The translations under genes were made by a program, and so were the position numbers. The notes beneath the pieces were generated by a model. That model did not search any database. It was not told the DNA's origin and saw only the letters and a list, made by a program, of their open reading frames with translations. From Micrococcales bacterium KH10 (GTDB taxonomy: Bacteria; Actinomycetota; Actinomycetes; Actinomycetales; Cellulomonadaceae), in contig FZPE01000001.1 in assembly GCA_900188465.1 (NCBI GenBank), positions 310,001 to 374,000 of the forward strand: a stretch of 64,000 nt of DNA, read 5' to 3'. Shown here one piece after another: positions 44,710 through 52,986 of this stretch (the stretch's first letter is position 1; each line of letters starts with the position of its first letter).

Positions 44710-44822
44710 CGTGGCCCAGCCAGTCGCATCCAGGTCGACTTGTCAGGTACCCAACCACCGCTCCGAAAAACTGTGAGTCGGGACACTGACAAACGGAAGT
44801 GAACTGGGTCTAGCCTTAGATC

Positions 44823-45497
44823 ATGGAGTTCGTTTCGCTTGACCTCGGCACGCGTACGCGTGATTACGAAGAAATCTGGGAACTGCAGCGGAAAGTACAT
44901 CAAGAGGTTTCCACGGGAGAACGCGAAGACACCGTTCTGCTCGTTGAACACGACTCAGTGTTCACTGCGGGAAAACGCACTAACCAATCCGATCGCCCCA
45001 CCGACGGCGCTCGCGTCATCGACGTTGACCGCGGAGGCCGCATCACCTGGCATGGTCCAGGCCAACTCGTCGCTTACCCCATTATTCGACTCAAGGAACC
45101 GATCGATGTCGTCGCCTACGTCCGGGCTCTTGAACAAGCAGTCATTGATCTGATTGCCGATCTGGGTGCCGGAGCCGTGCGCGTTGCCGACCGTTCTGGA
45201 GTTTGGTTCCCAGCGACAGAACTGATGCGCGATCGCAAGGTGTGCGCCATCGGGGTGCGGGTGGCCCGTGGCACCACTATGCATGGCATTGCACTGAACT
45301 GTGACGCCAATCTGGCTGATTATGGACGCATCGTGCCGTGCGGAATTTCGGATGCCGGGGTGACCACCCTGACTCGGGAATTGCGTCGCCAGGTCACCAT
45401 CTCCGATGTGGTCGAGCCGCTCCAGGTGCAGCTGACAAGCCATTTGACCCCATTGATTCGTCCCAGCGTTGCCTATGTCACACCCTCGGCAAGCTGA
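44823..45497 (+). CDS. lipB: Octanoyl-[acyl carrier protein]:protein N-octanoyltransferase
   Basis: A 224-residue enzyme that moves octanoyl groups to lipoyl domains such as those of SucB. Key blocks are VEHDSVFTAGKRT, the signature GGRITWHGPGQLVAYPI, the lysine in RKVCAIGVRVARG, and the catalytic Cys in IVPCGISDAGVT. TAGCCT lies six bases before the ATG, so the mRNA may be leaderless. lipA follows. Confidence 0.95.
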   Translation: MEFVSLDLGTRTRDYEEIWELQRKVHQEVSTGEREDTVLLVEHDSVFTAGKRTNQSDRPTDGARVIDVDRGGRITWHGPGQLVAYPIIRLKEPIDVVAYVRALEQAVIDLIADLGAGAVRVADRSGVWFPATELMRDRKVCAIGVRVARGTTMHGIALNCDANLADYGRIVPCGISDAGVTTLTRELRRQVTISDVVEPLQVQLTSHLTPLIRPSVAYVTPSAS

Positions 45498-45539
45498 GAT
45501 GACACACATTGATCACCACACTGACGTAGGCTGAATCAT

Positions 45540-46613
45540 ATGGCACCGCAATGCGCTTCGGGACCCGGACCACGACGTGACGGATCGACCGCACTAGCCC
45601 CTGAAGGGCGTCGAATGTTGCGTGTTGAAGTCCGTAACTCGGAAACCCCGATCGAGAAGAAGCCCAGTTGGATAAAGACCAAGGCGACGATGGGCCCGGA
45701 ATACTCGGACCTGAAGAACCTGGTGAAGACCGGCAACCTGCACACCGTGTGCGAAGAAGCAGGATGTCCGAACATCTTCGAATGCTGGGAAGACCGCGAG
45801 GCGACCTTCCTTATCGGTGGGGACCAATGTACGCGCCGGTGCGACTTCTGCCAGATCGATACCGGCAAACCTGCTGATTTCGACGCTGACGAGCCCCGGC
45901 GTGTTGCGCAGTCGGTCAAAGAGATGGGGCTGCGATACTCCACCGTGACCGGTGTGGCTCGTGATGACCTTGCCGACGGCGGCGCCTGGCTCTATGCCGA
46001 AACGGTGCGCCAGATTCACGCAATGAACCCTGAGACCGGGGTGGAGTTGCTCATCCCGGATTTCAATGCCATTCCGGAACTGCTCAAGGTTGTTTTCGAG
46101 TCTCGTCCCGAAGTTTTGGCCCACAATCTCGAGACTGTGCCGCGCATCTTCAAACGGATCCGTCCCGGTTTCCGGTACGAGCGTTCACTTTCCGTCTTGA
46201 CGCAGGCCCGCGAGGCAGGACTCGTCACGAAGTCCAACATCATCTTGGGTATGGGCGAGACTTTTGACGAGGCCGTCCAGACATTGCAGGATCTCCACGA
46301 CGCGGGCTGCGACTTGGTCACTATCACGCAGTACCTCCGCCCCTCAGTGCGCCACCACCCGGTGGATCGGTGGGTCAAACCTGAAGAGTTTGTGGACCTG
46401 TCGAACGCCGCAGCGGAAATGGGCTTCCTCGGTGTCATGTCAGGACCCTTGGTTCGCTCGTCATATCGCGCTGGCCGACTGTGGGGTCAAGCCATGACAA
46501 AGCGCGGTGAGAAGATTCCTGACGCTCTGGCGCATCTGGCCGAGCCGACCACATCACGCCAGGAAGCAAGTGCGCTCCTAGCCGATGTCCGTCCCGTGCC
46601 AGCCCTCGACTAG
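45540..46613 (+). CDS. lipA: Lipoyl synthase (radical SAM)
   Basis: A 357-residue radical SAM enzyme that inserts sulfur into octanoylated lipoyl domains. The auxiliary cluster motif is in [16 protein letters not shown] and the radical SAM motif in [13 protein letters not shown]. It ends with [11 protein letters not shown], which carries the Arg-Ser-Ser-Tyr motif of the family. TAGGCT lies seven bases before the ATG, suggesting a leaderless start. It consumes its auxiliary cluster, so it relies on the suf system. Confidence 0.96.
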   Translation: MAPQCASGPGPRRDGSTALAPEGRRMLRVEVRNSETPIEKKPSWIKTKATMGPEYSDLKNLVKTGNLHTVCEEAGCPNIFECWEDREATFLIGGDQCTRRCDFCQIDTGKPADFDADEPRRVAQSVKEMGLRYSTVTGVARDDLADGGAWLYAETVRQIHAMNPETGVELLIPDFNAIPELLKVVFESRPEVLAHNLETVPRIFKRIRPGFRYERSLSVLTQAREAGLVTKSNIILGMGETFDEAVQTLQDLHDAGCDLVTITQYLRPSVRHHPVDRWVKPEEFVDLSNAAAEMGFLGVMSGPLVRSSYRAGRLWGQAMTKRGEKIPDALAHLAEPTTSRQEASALLADVRPVPALD

Positions 46614-46624
46614 ACTGGTGGACC

Positions 46625-47320
46625 GTGGCGCGAAATAAAGACGAGAAAAAGCAGAAGAAGACTCCCTGGTTCAAGCTAGTTTGGCAGGCCTTCACGTTCA
46701 CCAAGGAACGTAATGGAGCCATCGCCTGGCAGATCCCACTGATCTTCGCGGGCACTATCGCATTGGGCATCGGGGTCGGGTTCATCATCGGACACCCGGT
46801 CTACCTGGGTTTTGTCGCATTGCCCATTGCCCTGATCCTGACGATGCTGTTCCTGACGAACCGCTTCACCAAGGCGCAATACGCTGAGATCGACGGCGAG
46901 ATTGGTGCGTCACGAGCGGTACTGGGAACGATCAAGCGCGGCTGGAGTTTCCCAGAAGAACCCGTCGCCATCGACCCGAAGTCCCAGGACTTGGTGTTCC
47001 GTGGCGTGGGCCGTCCGGGAGTGGTGCTCATCGGAGAGGCTCGTTCCAGCAAGATCGGAAAACTCTTCGCGGATGAGAAGAAACGTCTGAGCCGTGTGGC
47101 CAAGGACGTACCCGTGACCACTATCGAGGTCGGAAACCGCGAAGGTCAAGTTCCTTTGAAGAAACTGGTTTCGACAGTGCGCAAGCTCAAGCCGAAACTG
47201 ACCAAGGCCGAGGTCGGCGAAGTCGAACGACGCCTCGCGGCGCTTGGCGGTGCCCGTCTTCCGGTGCCTAAGGGCGTAGACCCGATGAAGGCGCGGATTA
47301 ACCGCCGCGACATGCGCTAA
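46625..47320 (+). CDS. DUF4191 family membrane protein
   Basis: A 231-residue actinobacterial protein with two membrane helices (WQIPLIFAGTIALGIGVGFI and FVALPIALILTMLFL), then a cytoplasmic domain with RAVLGTIKRGWSFPEEPVA and GRPGVVLIGEA. It fits DUF4191, which commonly follows lipA. Function unknown. Its GTG comes eight bases after TAGACT, which overlaps the lipA stop. Confidence 0.9.
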   Translation: MARNKDEKKQKKTPWFKLVWQAFTFTKERNGAIAWQIPLIFAGTIALGIGVGFIIGHPVYLGFVALPIALILTMLFLTNRFTKAQYAEIDGEIGASRAVLGTIKRGWSFPEEPVAIDPKSQDLVFRGVGRPGVVLIGEARSSKIGKLFADEKKRLSRVAKDVPVTTIEVGNREGQVPLKKLVSTVRKLKPKLTKAEVGEVERRLAALGGARLPVPKGVDPMKARINRRDMR

Positions 47321-47357
47321 CAGCGCGGCGCGGGTCATTTCTCCAAAGACTCATGAG

Positions 47358-47394
47358 ACGAGGGCTTAGAAACGATTGATGTCTAAGCCCTCGT
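47358..47394. terminator. Bidirectional terminator
   Basis: ACGAGGGCTTAGA and TCTAAGCCCTCGT form a perfect 13-bp stem with an 11-nt loop, between the convergent DUF4191 and RDD genes. Confidence 0.88.
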
Positions 47395-47400
47395 TCCAAT

Positions 47401-47880
47401 CTAGCGGCGCAACAGTATGGTTCTTGCCGCCTTATCGTGCAGTCCGCGGCCGTCCATGTCCCACACCACTGCGGGGATCACCAGGCAAAGCAGGACAGTG
47501 CGAATCAGCGCGGCGACCGGCCCGATTCCCCGATGCGCTGCAACGAGTTCCGGTGCCTTCAACTCACGTGCCGTGATCAGCACATCGATGCGGTACACCT
47601 GCATTCCGGTGAGCCGGTGACCGAAGCTTGCGCCCATCGTCGCCAGCAGGACAAATTGCATCACAGCAAAGACTCCGAGCGCCCCGAAACTCGTGTCTCC
47701 AAAGATCAAGTAGGCGACGAGCCACGATGCCCACCAATCGATCAGCAGCGCGACGACTCGCCGCCCTAGCCGTGCTCGTGAACCCGGACCCTCCTCGGGA
47801 AGGCCCCACGGGTTGCCGAGAGGAGTTGCGGGACCATCCGCCGTCGCGAAGAGCCAATTGCGCAGTTCCTTACGTTTCAC
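47401..47880 (-). CDS. RDD family membrane protein
   Basis: A 159-residue protein with an N-terminal soluble part, then the RDD domain: RLGRRVVALLIDWWASWLVA, where the Arg and Asp are the family marks, two more helices, and ARTILLRR at the end. It commonly sits next to glnA in actinobacteria. Function is not known. Minus-strand TAGGCT six bases before the GTG suggests a leaderless transcript. Confidence 0.88.
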   Translation of the reverse strand: MKRKELRNWLFATADGPATPLGNPWGLPEEGPGSRARLGRRVVALLIDWWASWLVAYLIFGDTSFGALGVFAVMQFVLLATMGASFGHRLTGMQVYRIDVLITARELKAPELVAAHRGIGPVAALIRTVLLCLVIPAVVWDMDGRGLHDKAARTILLRR

Positions 47881-47939
47881 CCGACTAGCCTAGTGGGTGG
47901 ACTCGCGCGATACACAGAAGCAACGTCAGACGCTGTCGC

Positions 47940-47977
47940 GTAACATGCCTGAAACATTTGATGAACTTAGCCGAAAC
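47940..47977 (+). promoter_or_regulatory. GlnR-type nitrogen regulator box upstream of glnA
   Basis: The sequence reads GTAAC-n6-GAAAC-n6-TGAAC-n6-GAAAC, which fits the actinobacterial GlnR consensus gTnAc-n6-GaAAc in two tandem half-site pairs with exact 6-nt spacing. It ends 64 bp before the glnA start. GlnR at such sites usually activates glnA under nitrogen limitation. Confidence 0.75.
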
Positions 47978-48041
47978 CCCGCTGCCGTAGTTTGGTTTTT
48001 GCCCGATTGACCAGAGGGTTTCCCTGACCAAGGAGTAACGG

Positions 48042-49466
48042 ATGTTCAAGAGCCCGGAAGAGGCCATCGCCTTCACGCGAGAGCAGGGCGTCGAATTCGT
48101 CGACGTTCGATTCACCGACCTTCCCGGCATTCAGCAGCACTTCAACGTTCCTGCCGAAGAATTTGCCGACACCGCTTTTACCGCCGGACTCGCGTTCGAT
48201 GGCTCGTCCATCCGCGGTTTCCAGGCCATCAACGAATCTGACATGAAGCTCATCCCCGATGTCACAACGGCATACGTGGACCCCTTCCGTCGGCACAAGA
48301 CACTGATCGTGAATTTCTCGATCGTGGACCCGTTCACGGACGAGCCTTACTCACGCGATCCTCGTAACGTCGCACTCAAGGCTGAGGCCTATCTGAAGTC
48401 GACCGGCATCGCCGACACCGCCTTCTTCGCGCCAGAAGCGGAGTTCTACCTCTTCGACGATGTGCGCTTCTCGACGAACGCACACGAATCGTTCTACTCG
48501 ATCGATTCCGTCGAAGGAGCCTGGAACACGGGCACCGCCGAGCCCGGCGGAAACCTTGGTTACAAGCCGCGTTACAAGGGCGGCTACTTCCCGGTCTCCC
48601 CCGTCGACCACTTCGCTGACATTCGTGACGACATGGTTGCCACTCTCCAAGATGTCGGTCTCACTCTCGAGCGGGCGCACCACGAGGTCGGTACCGCTGG
48701 CCAGCAGGAGATCAACTACCGTTTCAGCACCCTGACTGCCGCCGGTGACGACCTGCTCAAGTTCAAGTACGTCATCAAGAACGTTGCGTGGGAGCACGGC
48801 AAGTCGGCTACCTTCATGCCGAAGCCGATCTTCGGTGACAACGGTTCGGGTATGCACACCCACCAGTCACTGTGGAAGGACGGCGAACCACTGTTCTACG
48901 ACGAGTCCGGCTACGGCGGCCTGTCGGACCTGGCACGCTGGTACATCGGTGGCCTGCTCAAGCACGCACCGTCGCTGCTGGCGTTCACGAACCCGTCGGT
49001 GAACTCGTACCACCGTCTGGTGCCGGGCTACGAAGCCCCGGTGAACCTGGTCTACTCGGCTCGTAACCGCTCCGCTTGCATTCGTATCCCGGTCACTGGA
49101 ACCTCGGCCAAAGCAAAGCGCGTCGAGTTCCGCGTGCCAGACCCGTCGGCCAACCCGTACCTGGCGTTTGCTGCACAGTTGCTCGCCGGTCTGGACGGCA
49201 TCAAGAACCGCATTGAGCCACCAGAGCCCATCGACAAGGACCTGTACGAACTGCCGCCGGAAGAGCACGCTCTGATCGACCAGGTGCCGGGCTCGCTTGA
49301 GGCAGTCATCAACAATCTCGAAGAGGACCACGAGTTCCTCACCGAAGGCGATGTTTTCACCGAGGACCTGATCCAGACCTGGATCGACCTCAAGCGTGAG
49401 AAGGAAATCGACCAACTGCGTCTGCGCCCGCACCCGCACGAGTTCGAGCTCTACTACGACTGCTGA
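48042..49466 (+). CDS. glnA: Glutamine synthetase type I (adenylylation-controlled)
   Basis: A 474-residue glutamine synthetase. The catalytic blocks include [47 protein letters not shown] and [17 protein letters not shown]. The adenylylation tyrosine is Tyr402 in [14 protein letters not shown], so it is the enzyme that GlnE controls. AAGGAG lies seven bases before the ATG, and a GlnR-type box lies upstream. A second, non-adenylylated enzyme is encoded at 57351-58688. Confidence 0.97.
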   Translation: MFKSPEEAIAFTREQGVEFVDVRFTDLPGIQQHFNVPAEEFADTAFTAGLAFDGSSIRGFQAINESDMKLIPDVTTAYVDPFRRHKTLIVNFSIVDPFTDEPYSRDPRNVALKAEAYLKSTGIADTAFFAPEAEFYLFDDVRFSTNAHESFYSIDSVEGAWNTGTAEPGGNLGYKPRYKGGYFPVSPVDHFADIRDDMVATLQDVGLTLERAHHEVGTAGQQEINYRFSTLTAAGDDLLKFKYVIKNVAWEHGKSATFMPKPIFGDNGSGMHTHQSLWKDGEPLFYDESGYGGLSDLARWYIGGLLKHAPSLLAFTNPSVNSYHRLVPGYEAPVNLVYSARNRSACIRIPVTGTSAKAKRVEFRVPDPSANPYLAFAAQLLAGLDGIKNRIEPPEPIDKDLYELPPEEHALIDQVPGSLEAVINNLEEDHEFLTEGDVFTEDLIQTWIDLKREKEIDQLRLRPHPHEFELYYDC

Positions 49467-49501
49467 TCTGAGGACTCTTAGCCTCTGTCCGTAGCCACCA
49501 C

Positions 49502-49562
49502 CAAGATGGCCCCTGAACTGTCACGCACTTTATAGTGCCAGGCAGTTTCAGGGGCCATCTTG
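49502..49562 (+). terminator. Long hairpin after glnA
   Basis: CAAGATGGCCCCTGAACTG pairs with CAGTTTCAGGGGCCATCTTG, about 19 bp with one bulge, around an inner CACTTTATAGTG element. It probably ends the glnA transcript, though there is no T-run after it. Confidence 0.7.
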
Positions 49563-49598
49563 CCCCTGCCCGCAAAGACAACTGCAACCGCGATCGAA

Positions 49599-49658
49599 GG
49601 GCACGAAAATCCAGTTGAGCACCAGTCATACCGGGTGCTCAACACGACTTTCGTGCCC
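49599..49658. repeat. Second long interrupted inverted repeat downstream of glnA
   Basis: GGGCACGAAA...GTTGAGCACC pairs with GGTGCTCAAC...TTTCGTGCCC, two stem blocks separated by 5-nt interior loops on each side. With the preceding hairpin it fills most of the 338-bp gap 49467-49804. Otherwise I see no gene there. Confidence 0.75.
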
Positions 49659-49804
49659 CGCACGGAGACATGATTTGCAAATCGAGCGTGAAACTTAGTA
49701 TCTAGCAAGAATCGGGCTAGAGTGACACACGTGATCACTGATGATCACATGGGGTGCGCGTGATTCGCTTCTTCGACGCCTTGCTCTTTCTGAGGAGAAA
49801 CCCG

Positions 49805-50821
49805 TTGTCTGGCTTTGCTGTGATCGACCTTGAAACCACTGGTTTCGTCCCCGAACGCGGGGACAGAGTCGTTGAGATTGGCGTGGTTCTGCTTGATGAT
49901 GCCGGTCAGATCCAAGCGGAATGGAGTTCGCTTGTTAATCCCAAACGAGACATCGGGGCCAGCCATGTGCACGGCATTCGTGCAGCGGACGTGCTTGACG
50001 CACCCCAATTCGGCGATCTTGCCGATGACTTACTACGATTCGTAGACAGCAGAACTGTGGTCGCACATAATGCCGCGTTCGACATGCGGTTTCTCCACGC
50101 CGAGATGCGTCGCGCAGGTTATTCCTGCGATGACCGACCTAAGGCTCTTTGTTCGATGAAGTGGTCGGGACGGTTGATTGGCCCGGCTAAATTGGAGCAT
50201 GCTTGCGCAGCCATGGGAATTCGCCTCGATCAAACGCACTCGGCACTAGCTGATGCTCATGCCACTGGCGAACTGATGGGGCATCTGATTCGGTTGGGAG
50301 CTATGCATCCAGATTGGCATCGTGACATCGATACTGGTCGGAGTTACATTTGGCCAGCCACCTCAGGCAGACCTCCCACGCCTCCGGTCTGCCGTGGAAC
50401 TTCCAATCAAGCTCAAACATCATGGTTGGATAAAGTGTTGTCGTCCACATGGGTGCCAGGCGTCCCTGATGATGAAGCTTCCTATTTGCTTGTGCTAGAT
50501 GCCGCGCTTTTAGATCGCAGCATCTCACTGACCGAAGGCAAACAGTTAATTGAAACTGCCCGCTCTAGGCTCAAACCCGGAGATCGGGTGGTATTCACTG
50601 GTGAGATGTCCCGAGATCGTGACACCTGGGTTTCGCAAATCGTCGCCGCGGGGCTCTCATCGGGCGGAGGGACAAAGTCAACTGCACTGCTAGTCGCAGC
50701 TGATCCCGATTCACTGAGCGGTAAGGCAGCCAAAGCAAGGCAGTATAAGATCCCGGTGATTAGCGAAACTGCATTCACTCACCTGTTCGAGGACTATCTG
50801 GCAACGCACGCAACGCGATAA
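49805..50821 (+). CDS. DEDDh 3'-5' exonuclease with BRCT-like C-terminus (DnaQ/epsilon-like)
   Basis: A 338-residue protein. The exonuclease domain shows FAVIDLETTGF (Exo I), VVAHNAAFDMRFL (Exo II) and the HSALADAHAT block (Exo III). The C-terminal third has a BRCT-like pattern, with GDRVVFTGEMSRDRDTWVSQ and a Gly-rich KSTALLVAADPDS stretch, as in NAD-dependent ligase-type BRCT domains. It is a stand-alone repair or proofreading nuclease rather than the polymerase epsilon subunit itself. TTG 49805 is chosen because GAGGAG lies seven bases upstream and the domain starts at once; a GTG at 49754 is in frame but has no such support. Confidence 0.85.
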   Translation: MSGFAVIDLETTGFVPERGDRVVEIGVVLLDDAGQIQAEWSSLVNPKRDIGASHVHGIRAADVLDAPQFGDLADDLLRFVDSRTVVAHNAAFDMRFLHAEMRRAGYSCDDRPKALCSMKWSGRLIGPAKLEHACAAMGIRLDQTHSALADAHATGELMGHLIRLGAMHPDWHRDIDTGRSYIWPATSGRPPTPPVCRGTSNQAQTSWLDKVLSSTWVPGVPDDEASYLLVLDAALLDRSISLTEGKQLIETARSRLKPGDRVVFTGEMSRDRDTWVSQIVAAGLSSGGGTKSTALLVAADPDSLSGKAAKARQYKIPVISETAFTHLFEDYLATHATR

Positions 50822-50886
50822 CGAACTGCACCTCATTGAGACCACCGCTCCTCATCGGGTAGGTCCTTCCGAACAAAATGTTGAGA

Positions 50887-50928
50887 GCACGCAGCGAGCC
50901 TGCTTTCTTCAGCAGATTCACTGCGTGC
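50887..50928. terminator. Hairpin between convergent exonuclease and lipoprotein genes
   Basis: GCACGCAG at 50887-50894 pairs with CTGCGTGC at 50921-50928, with extra partial pairing (CTGCT/AGCAG) in the loop. Confidence 0.6.
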
Positions 50929-50937
50929 ACTTTCAGG

Positions 50938-51495
50938 CTACTGGCAGGTGTAACTCCAGATATCTGAACTGTCAGCGTTCAGGTAGGTGAATTTGACAGA
51001 CGGATCGCTGATTCCAAACCGTTCCATCTCGCTGTAGACCGCGCTGTCGCATATTCCTTGCAAACTGTCGCTTTGCTGCATGAGCCCATCGCGTGATTCG
51101 GCTGTCGGAACCTGCTGCGCGTATGTGTAGACGTACTCCATGGTCGACGGATGGACCGCGCGAATTTCAATGTCCGAGTAAATGCCGCCCATGGAGTCCA
51201 GCATGTCTTTACTCTGTTCCTGAACGGTCGCAATGTAACTGTCTAGCACGTCCGAAGATTCACCGTTATTCCTGCTCGGTTCCGAGTCCGCATCAGCGAC
51301 GTCAGAGTCATCCACATCAGAATTATCTGCAGAAGAATCGGTATCGAATGGGTTAGTTGCACTGCTCTCTGAATTCGTTTCATTACTTGGTGTGGTTGGC
51401 GAATCATCACCGTTTGAACTACACCCGGCGGCGAAGAAACCAATTCCCACAGCCGTAATTCCAACAATGATCTTACGCAGTATTGAATTATTCAT
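50938..51495 (-). CDS. Putative lipoprotein with acidic linker
   Basis: A 185-residue protein. The signal peptide ends in FFAAGC (lipidation at Cys25), followed by about 60 Ser/Asp/Asn-rich residues, probably a wall-spanning linker, and a C-terminal domain of about 100 residues with LDSYIATVQEQSKDMLDSMG and one cysteine pair. The C-terminal domain is like DUF4854, seen in many secreted proteins; function unknown. It is lower in GC than the flanking genes. Confidence 0.75.
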   Translation of the reverse strand: MNNSILRKIIVGITAVGIGFFAAGCSSNGDDSPTTPSNETNSESSATNPFDTDSSADNSDVDDSDVADADSEPSRNNGESSDVLDSYIATVQEQSKDMLDSMGGIYSDIEIRAVHPSTMEYVYTYAQQVPTAESRDGLMQQSDSLQGICDSAVYSEMERFGISDPSVKFTYLNADSSDIWSYTCQ

Positions 51496-51616
51496 AAGCG
51501 CCACGCTACGGTAAGTGTTTCAGGGCGGCAACAGGAGCCCGGGCACTCCCTTCGTGCGACGCAGCACACCGAAAATAACTCGACACTCGCCGAACTAAGT
51601 TGGCACGATCTACCCC

Positions 51617-52795
51617 ATGTCCATCGAGAAGATCTCTAAGAACCTGTACAACTGGGCCTCCATCCTGGAGCCCAAGACTCGCGCGCAGGCAATCACTACG
51701 AGCTCGATGCCATTTATCTACCCGCACGTCGCTTTGATGCCGGATGCCCACCTGGGCAAGGGCGCGACAGTCGGCAGCGTGATCCCAACCCTGGGAGCAA
51801 TTATTCCGGCAGCGGTAGGTGTGGACATCGGGTGCGGCATGATTGCCGTTCGCACCGGATGGGACGAGGCCACCGTACGCAAAGCCGGTCCATTGAGCCG
51901 ATTGCGTGAGGCAATCGAGGCGGCTATTCCGGTCAGCGCTGGTGGTTACAACAAGTCTCTGACCGAAACCGCCGCGCAGCGTATCGCCGTCCTCGAAGCC
52001 CAAGGGGACAAGATCGGGATGCGCGCCGATTCCTACATCGGAAACTGGCGTTTCCAACTCGGTTCGCTCGGGTCCGGCAACCACTTCATTGAGGTTTCAG
52101 TGGACGAGTCTGGTGCTGTTTGGCTGTTCTTGCACTCAGGCTCACGTGGCATCGGCAACAAGATCGCCATGCACCACATCAAGGTCGCATCCGATCTGAA
52201 CAAGAAGTGGTGGATCGACCTTCCCGACCCTGATCTGGCGTATCTGGTGCAGAACACCGAAGAGTTCTGGACCTACATCAAGGAACTGCGCTGGGCTCAG
52301 GACTTCGCGTTGGCGAACCGTGAAGAGATGATGGATCGTGTCGTCACGGTCATCGGTGAATTCATGGACGAGCCTGTCACCGAGTTGGAACGGATCAACT
52401 GCCACCACAACTTCACCGAACAGGAAAACCATTTCGGCAAGGATGTGTGGGTGTCCCGTAAGGGTGCGATCCGGGCACGCGAAGGGGAACCGGGACTCAT
52501 CCCTGGATCTATGGGAACCGCCTCCTACGTGGTCGTGGGCAAGGGCAACCGCCTGGCTCTCGAGTCCAGCCCGCACGGCGCCGGCAGGAATCACTCCCGC
52601 TCTGCCGCACGGAAGCTGTTCACGCACGAACAACTGCGCGAGGCGATGGCAGGTATCGAATACCGCGACACCACGGCGTTCATTGATGAGATCCCGGCCG
52701 CCTATAAGGACATCGACGAGGTCATGACGGACGCCGCTGACCTCGTTGAGATTCGTCATACGCTGCGCCAGATCGTCAACGTGAAGGGCGATTGA
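51617..52795 (+). CDS. rtcB: RtcB-type RNA ligase
   Basis: A 392-residue RtcB protein, which joins RNA 2',3'-cyclic phosphate or 3'-phosphate ends to 5'-hydroxyl ends using GTP and Mn2+. Metal-binding and catalytic blocks are visible: VGVDIGCGMIAV, LGSGNHFIEV, LHSGSRGIGN, NCHHNFTEQ, GSMGTASYVV and the guanylylated His in PHGAGRNHSR. The shorter form without long insertions suggests an RtcB2-like enzyme. No archease or RtcA/RtcR is beside it, so its cue and substrate here are not evident. Confidence 0.93.
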   Translation: MSIEKISKNLYNWASILEPKTRAQAITTSSMPFIYPHVALMPDAHLGKGATVGSVIPTLGAIIPAAVGVDIGCGMIAVRTGWDEATVRKAGPLSRLREAIEAAIPVSAGGYNKSLTETAAQRIAVLEAQGDKIGMRADSYIGNWRFQLGSLGSGNHFIEVSVDESGAVWLFLHSGSRGIGNKIAMHHIKVASDLNKKWWIDLPDPDLAYLVQNTEEFWTYIKELRWAQDFALANREEMMDRVVTVIGEFMDEPVTELERINCHHNFTEQENHFGKDVWVSRKGAIRAREGEPGLIPGSMGTASYVVVGKGNRLALESSPHGAGRNHSRSAARKLFTHEQLREAMAGIEYRDTTAFIDEIPAAYKDIDEVMTDAADLVEIRHTLRQIVNVKGD

Positions 52796-52813
52796 TGTCC
52801 GCACTACCACGTG

Positions 52814-52854
52814 AGGTGGGGTGGCAGATCACAGTGTGATCTGCCACCCCACCT
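52814..52854 (+). terminator. Terminator after rtcB
   Basis: AGGTGGGGTGGCAGATCAC pairs with GTGATCTGCCACCCCACCT over 19 bp with a 3-nt loop, followed by TTCTTC. Confidence 0.9.
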
Positions 52855-52895
52855 TTCTTCTGCGTGAAATCCTGCTAACGTCATATAAGACCACA

Positions 52896-52911
52896 CTTAA
52901 ACCGGTTTAAG
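52896..52911. promoter_or_regulatory. Perfect 16-bp palindrome upstream of the MFS gene
   Basis: CTTAAACCGGTTTAAG is a perfect palindrome with a central CG, the form of a LacI-family operator. It lies seven bases after TATAAG (52884-52889), a good -10 box, so binding would block transcription of the MFS gene. No LacI-type gene is in the window. Confidence 0.65.
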
Positions 52912-52986
52912 TAACGATGCTCATCCGATACGTCCGCAGTGGGGCTAGTGTGGCAGCTAACCGTTCAGTAACCTACCGAGGAACCG

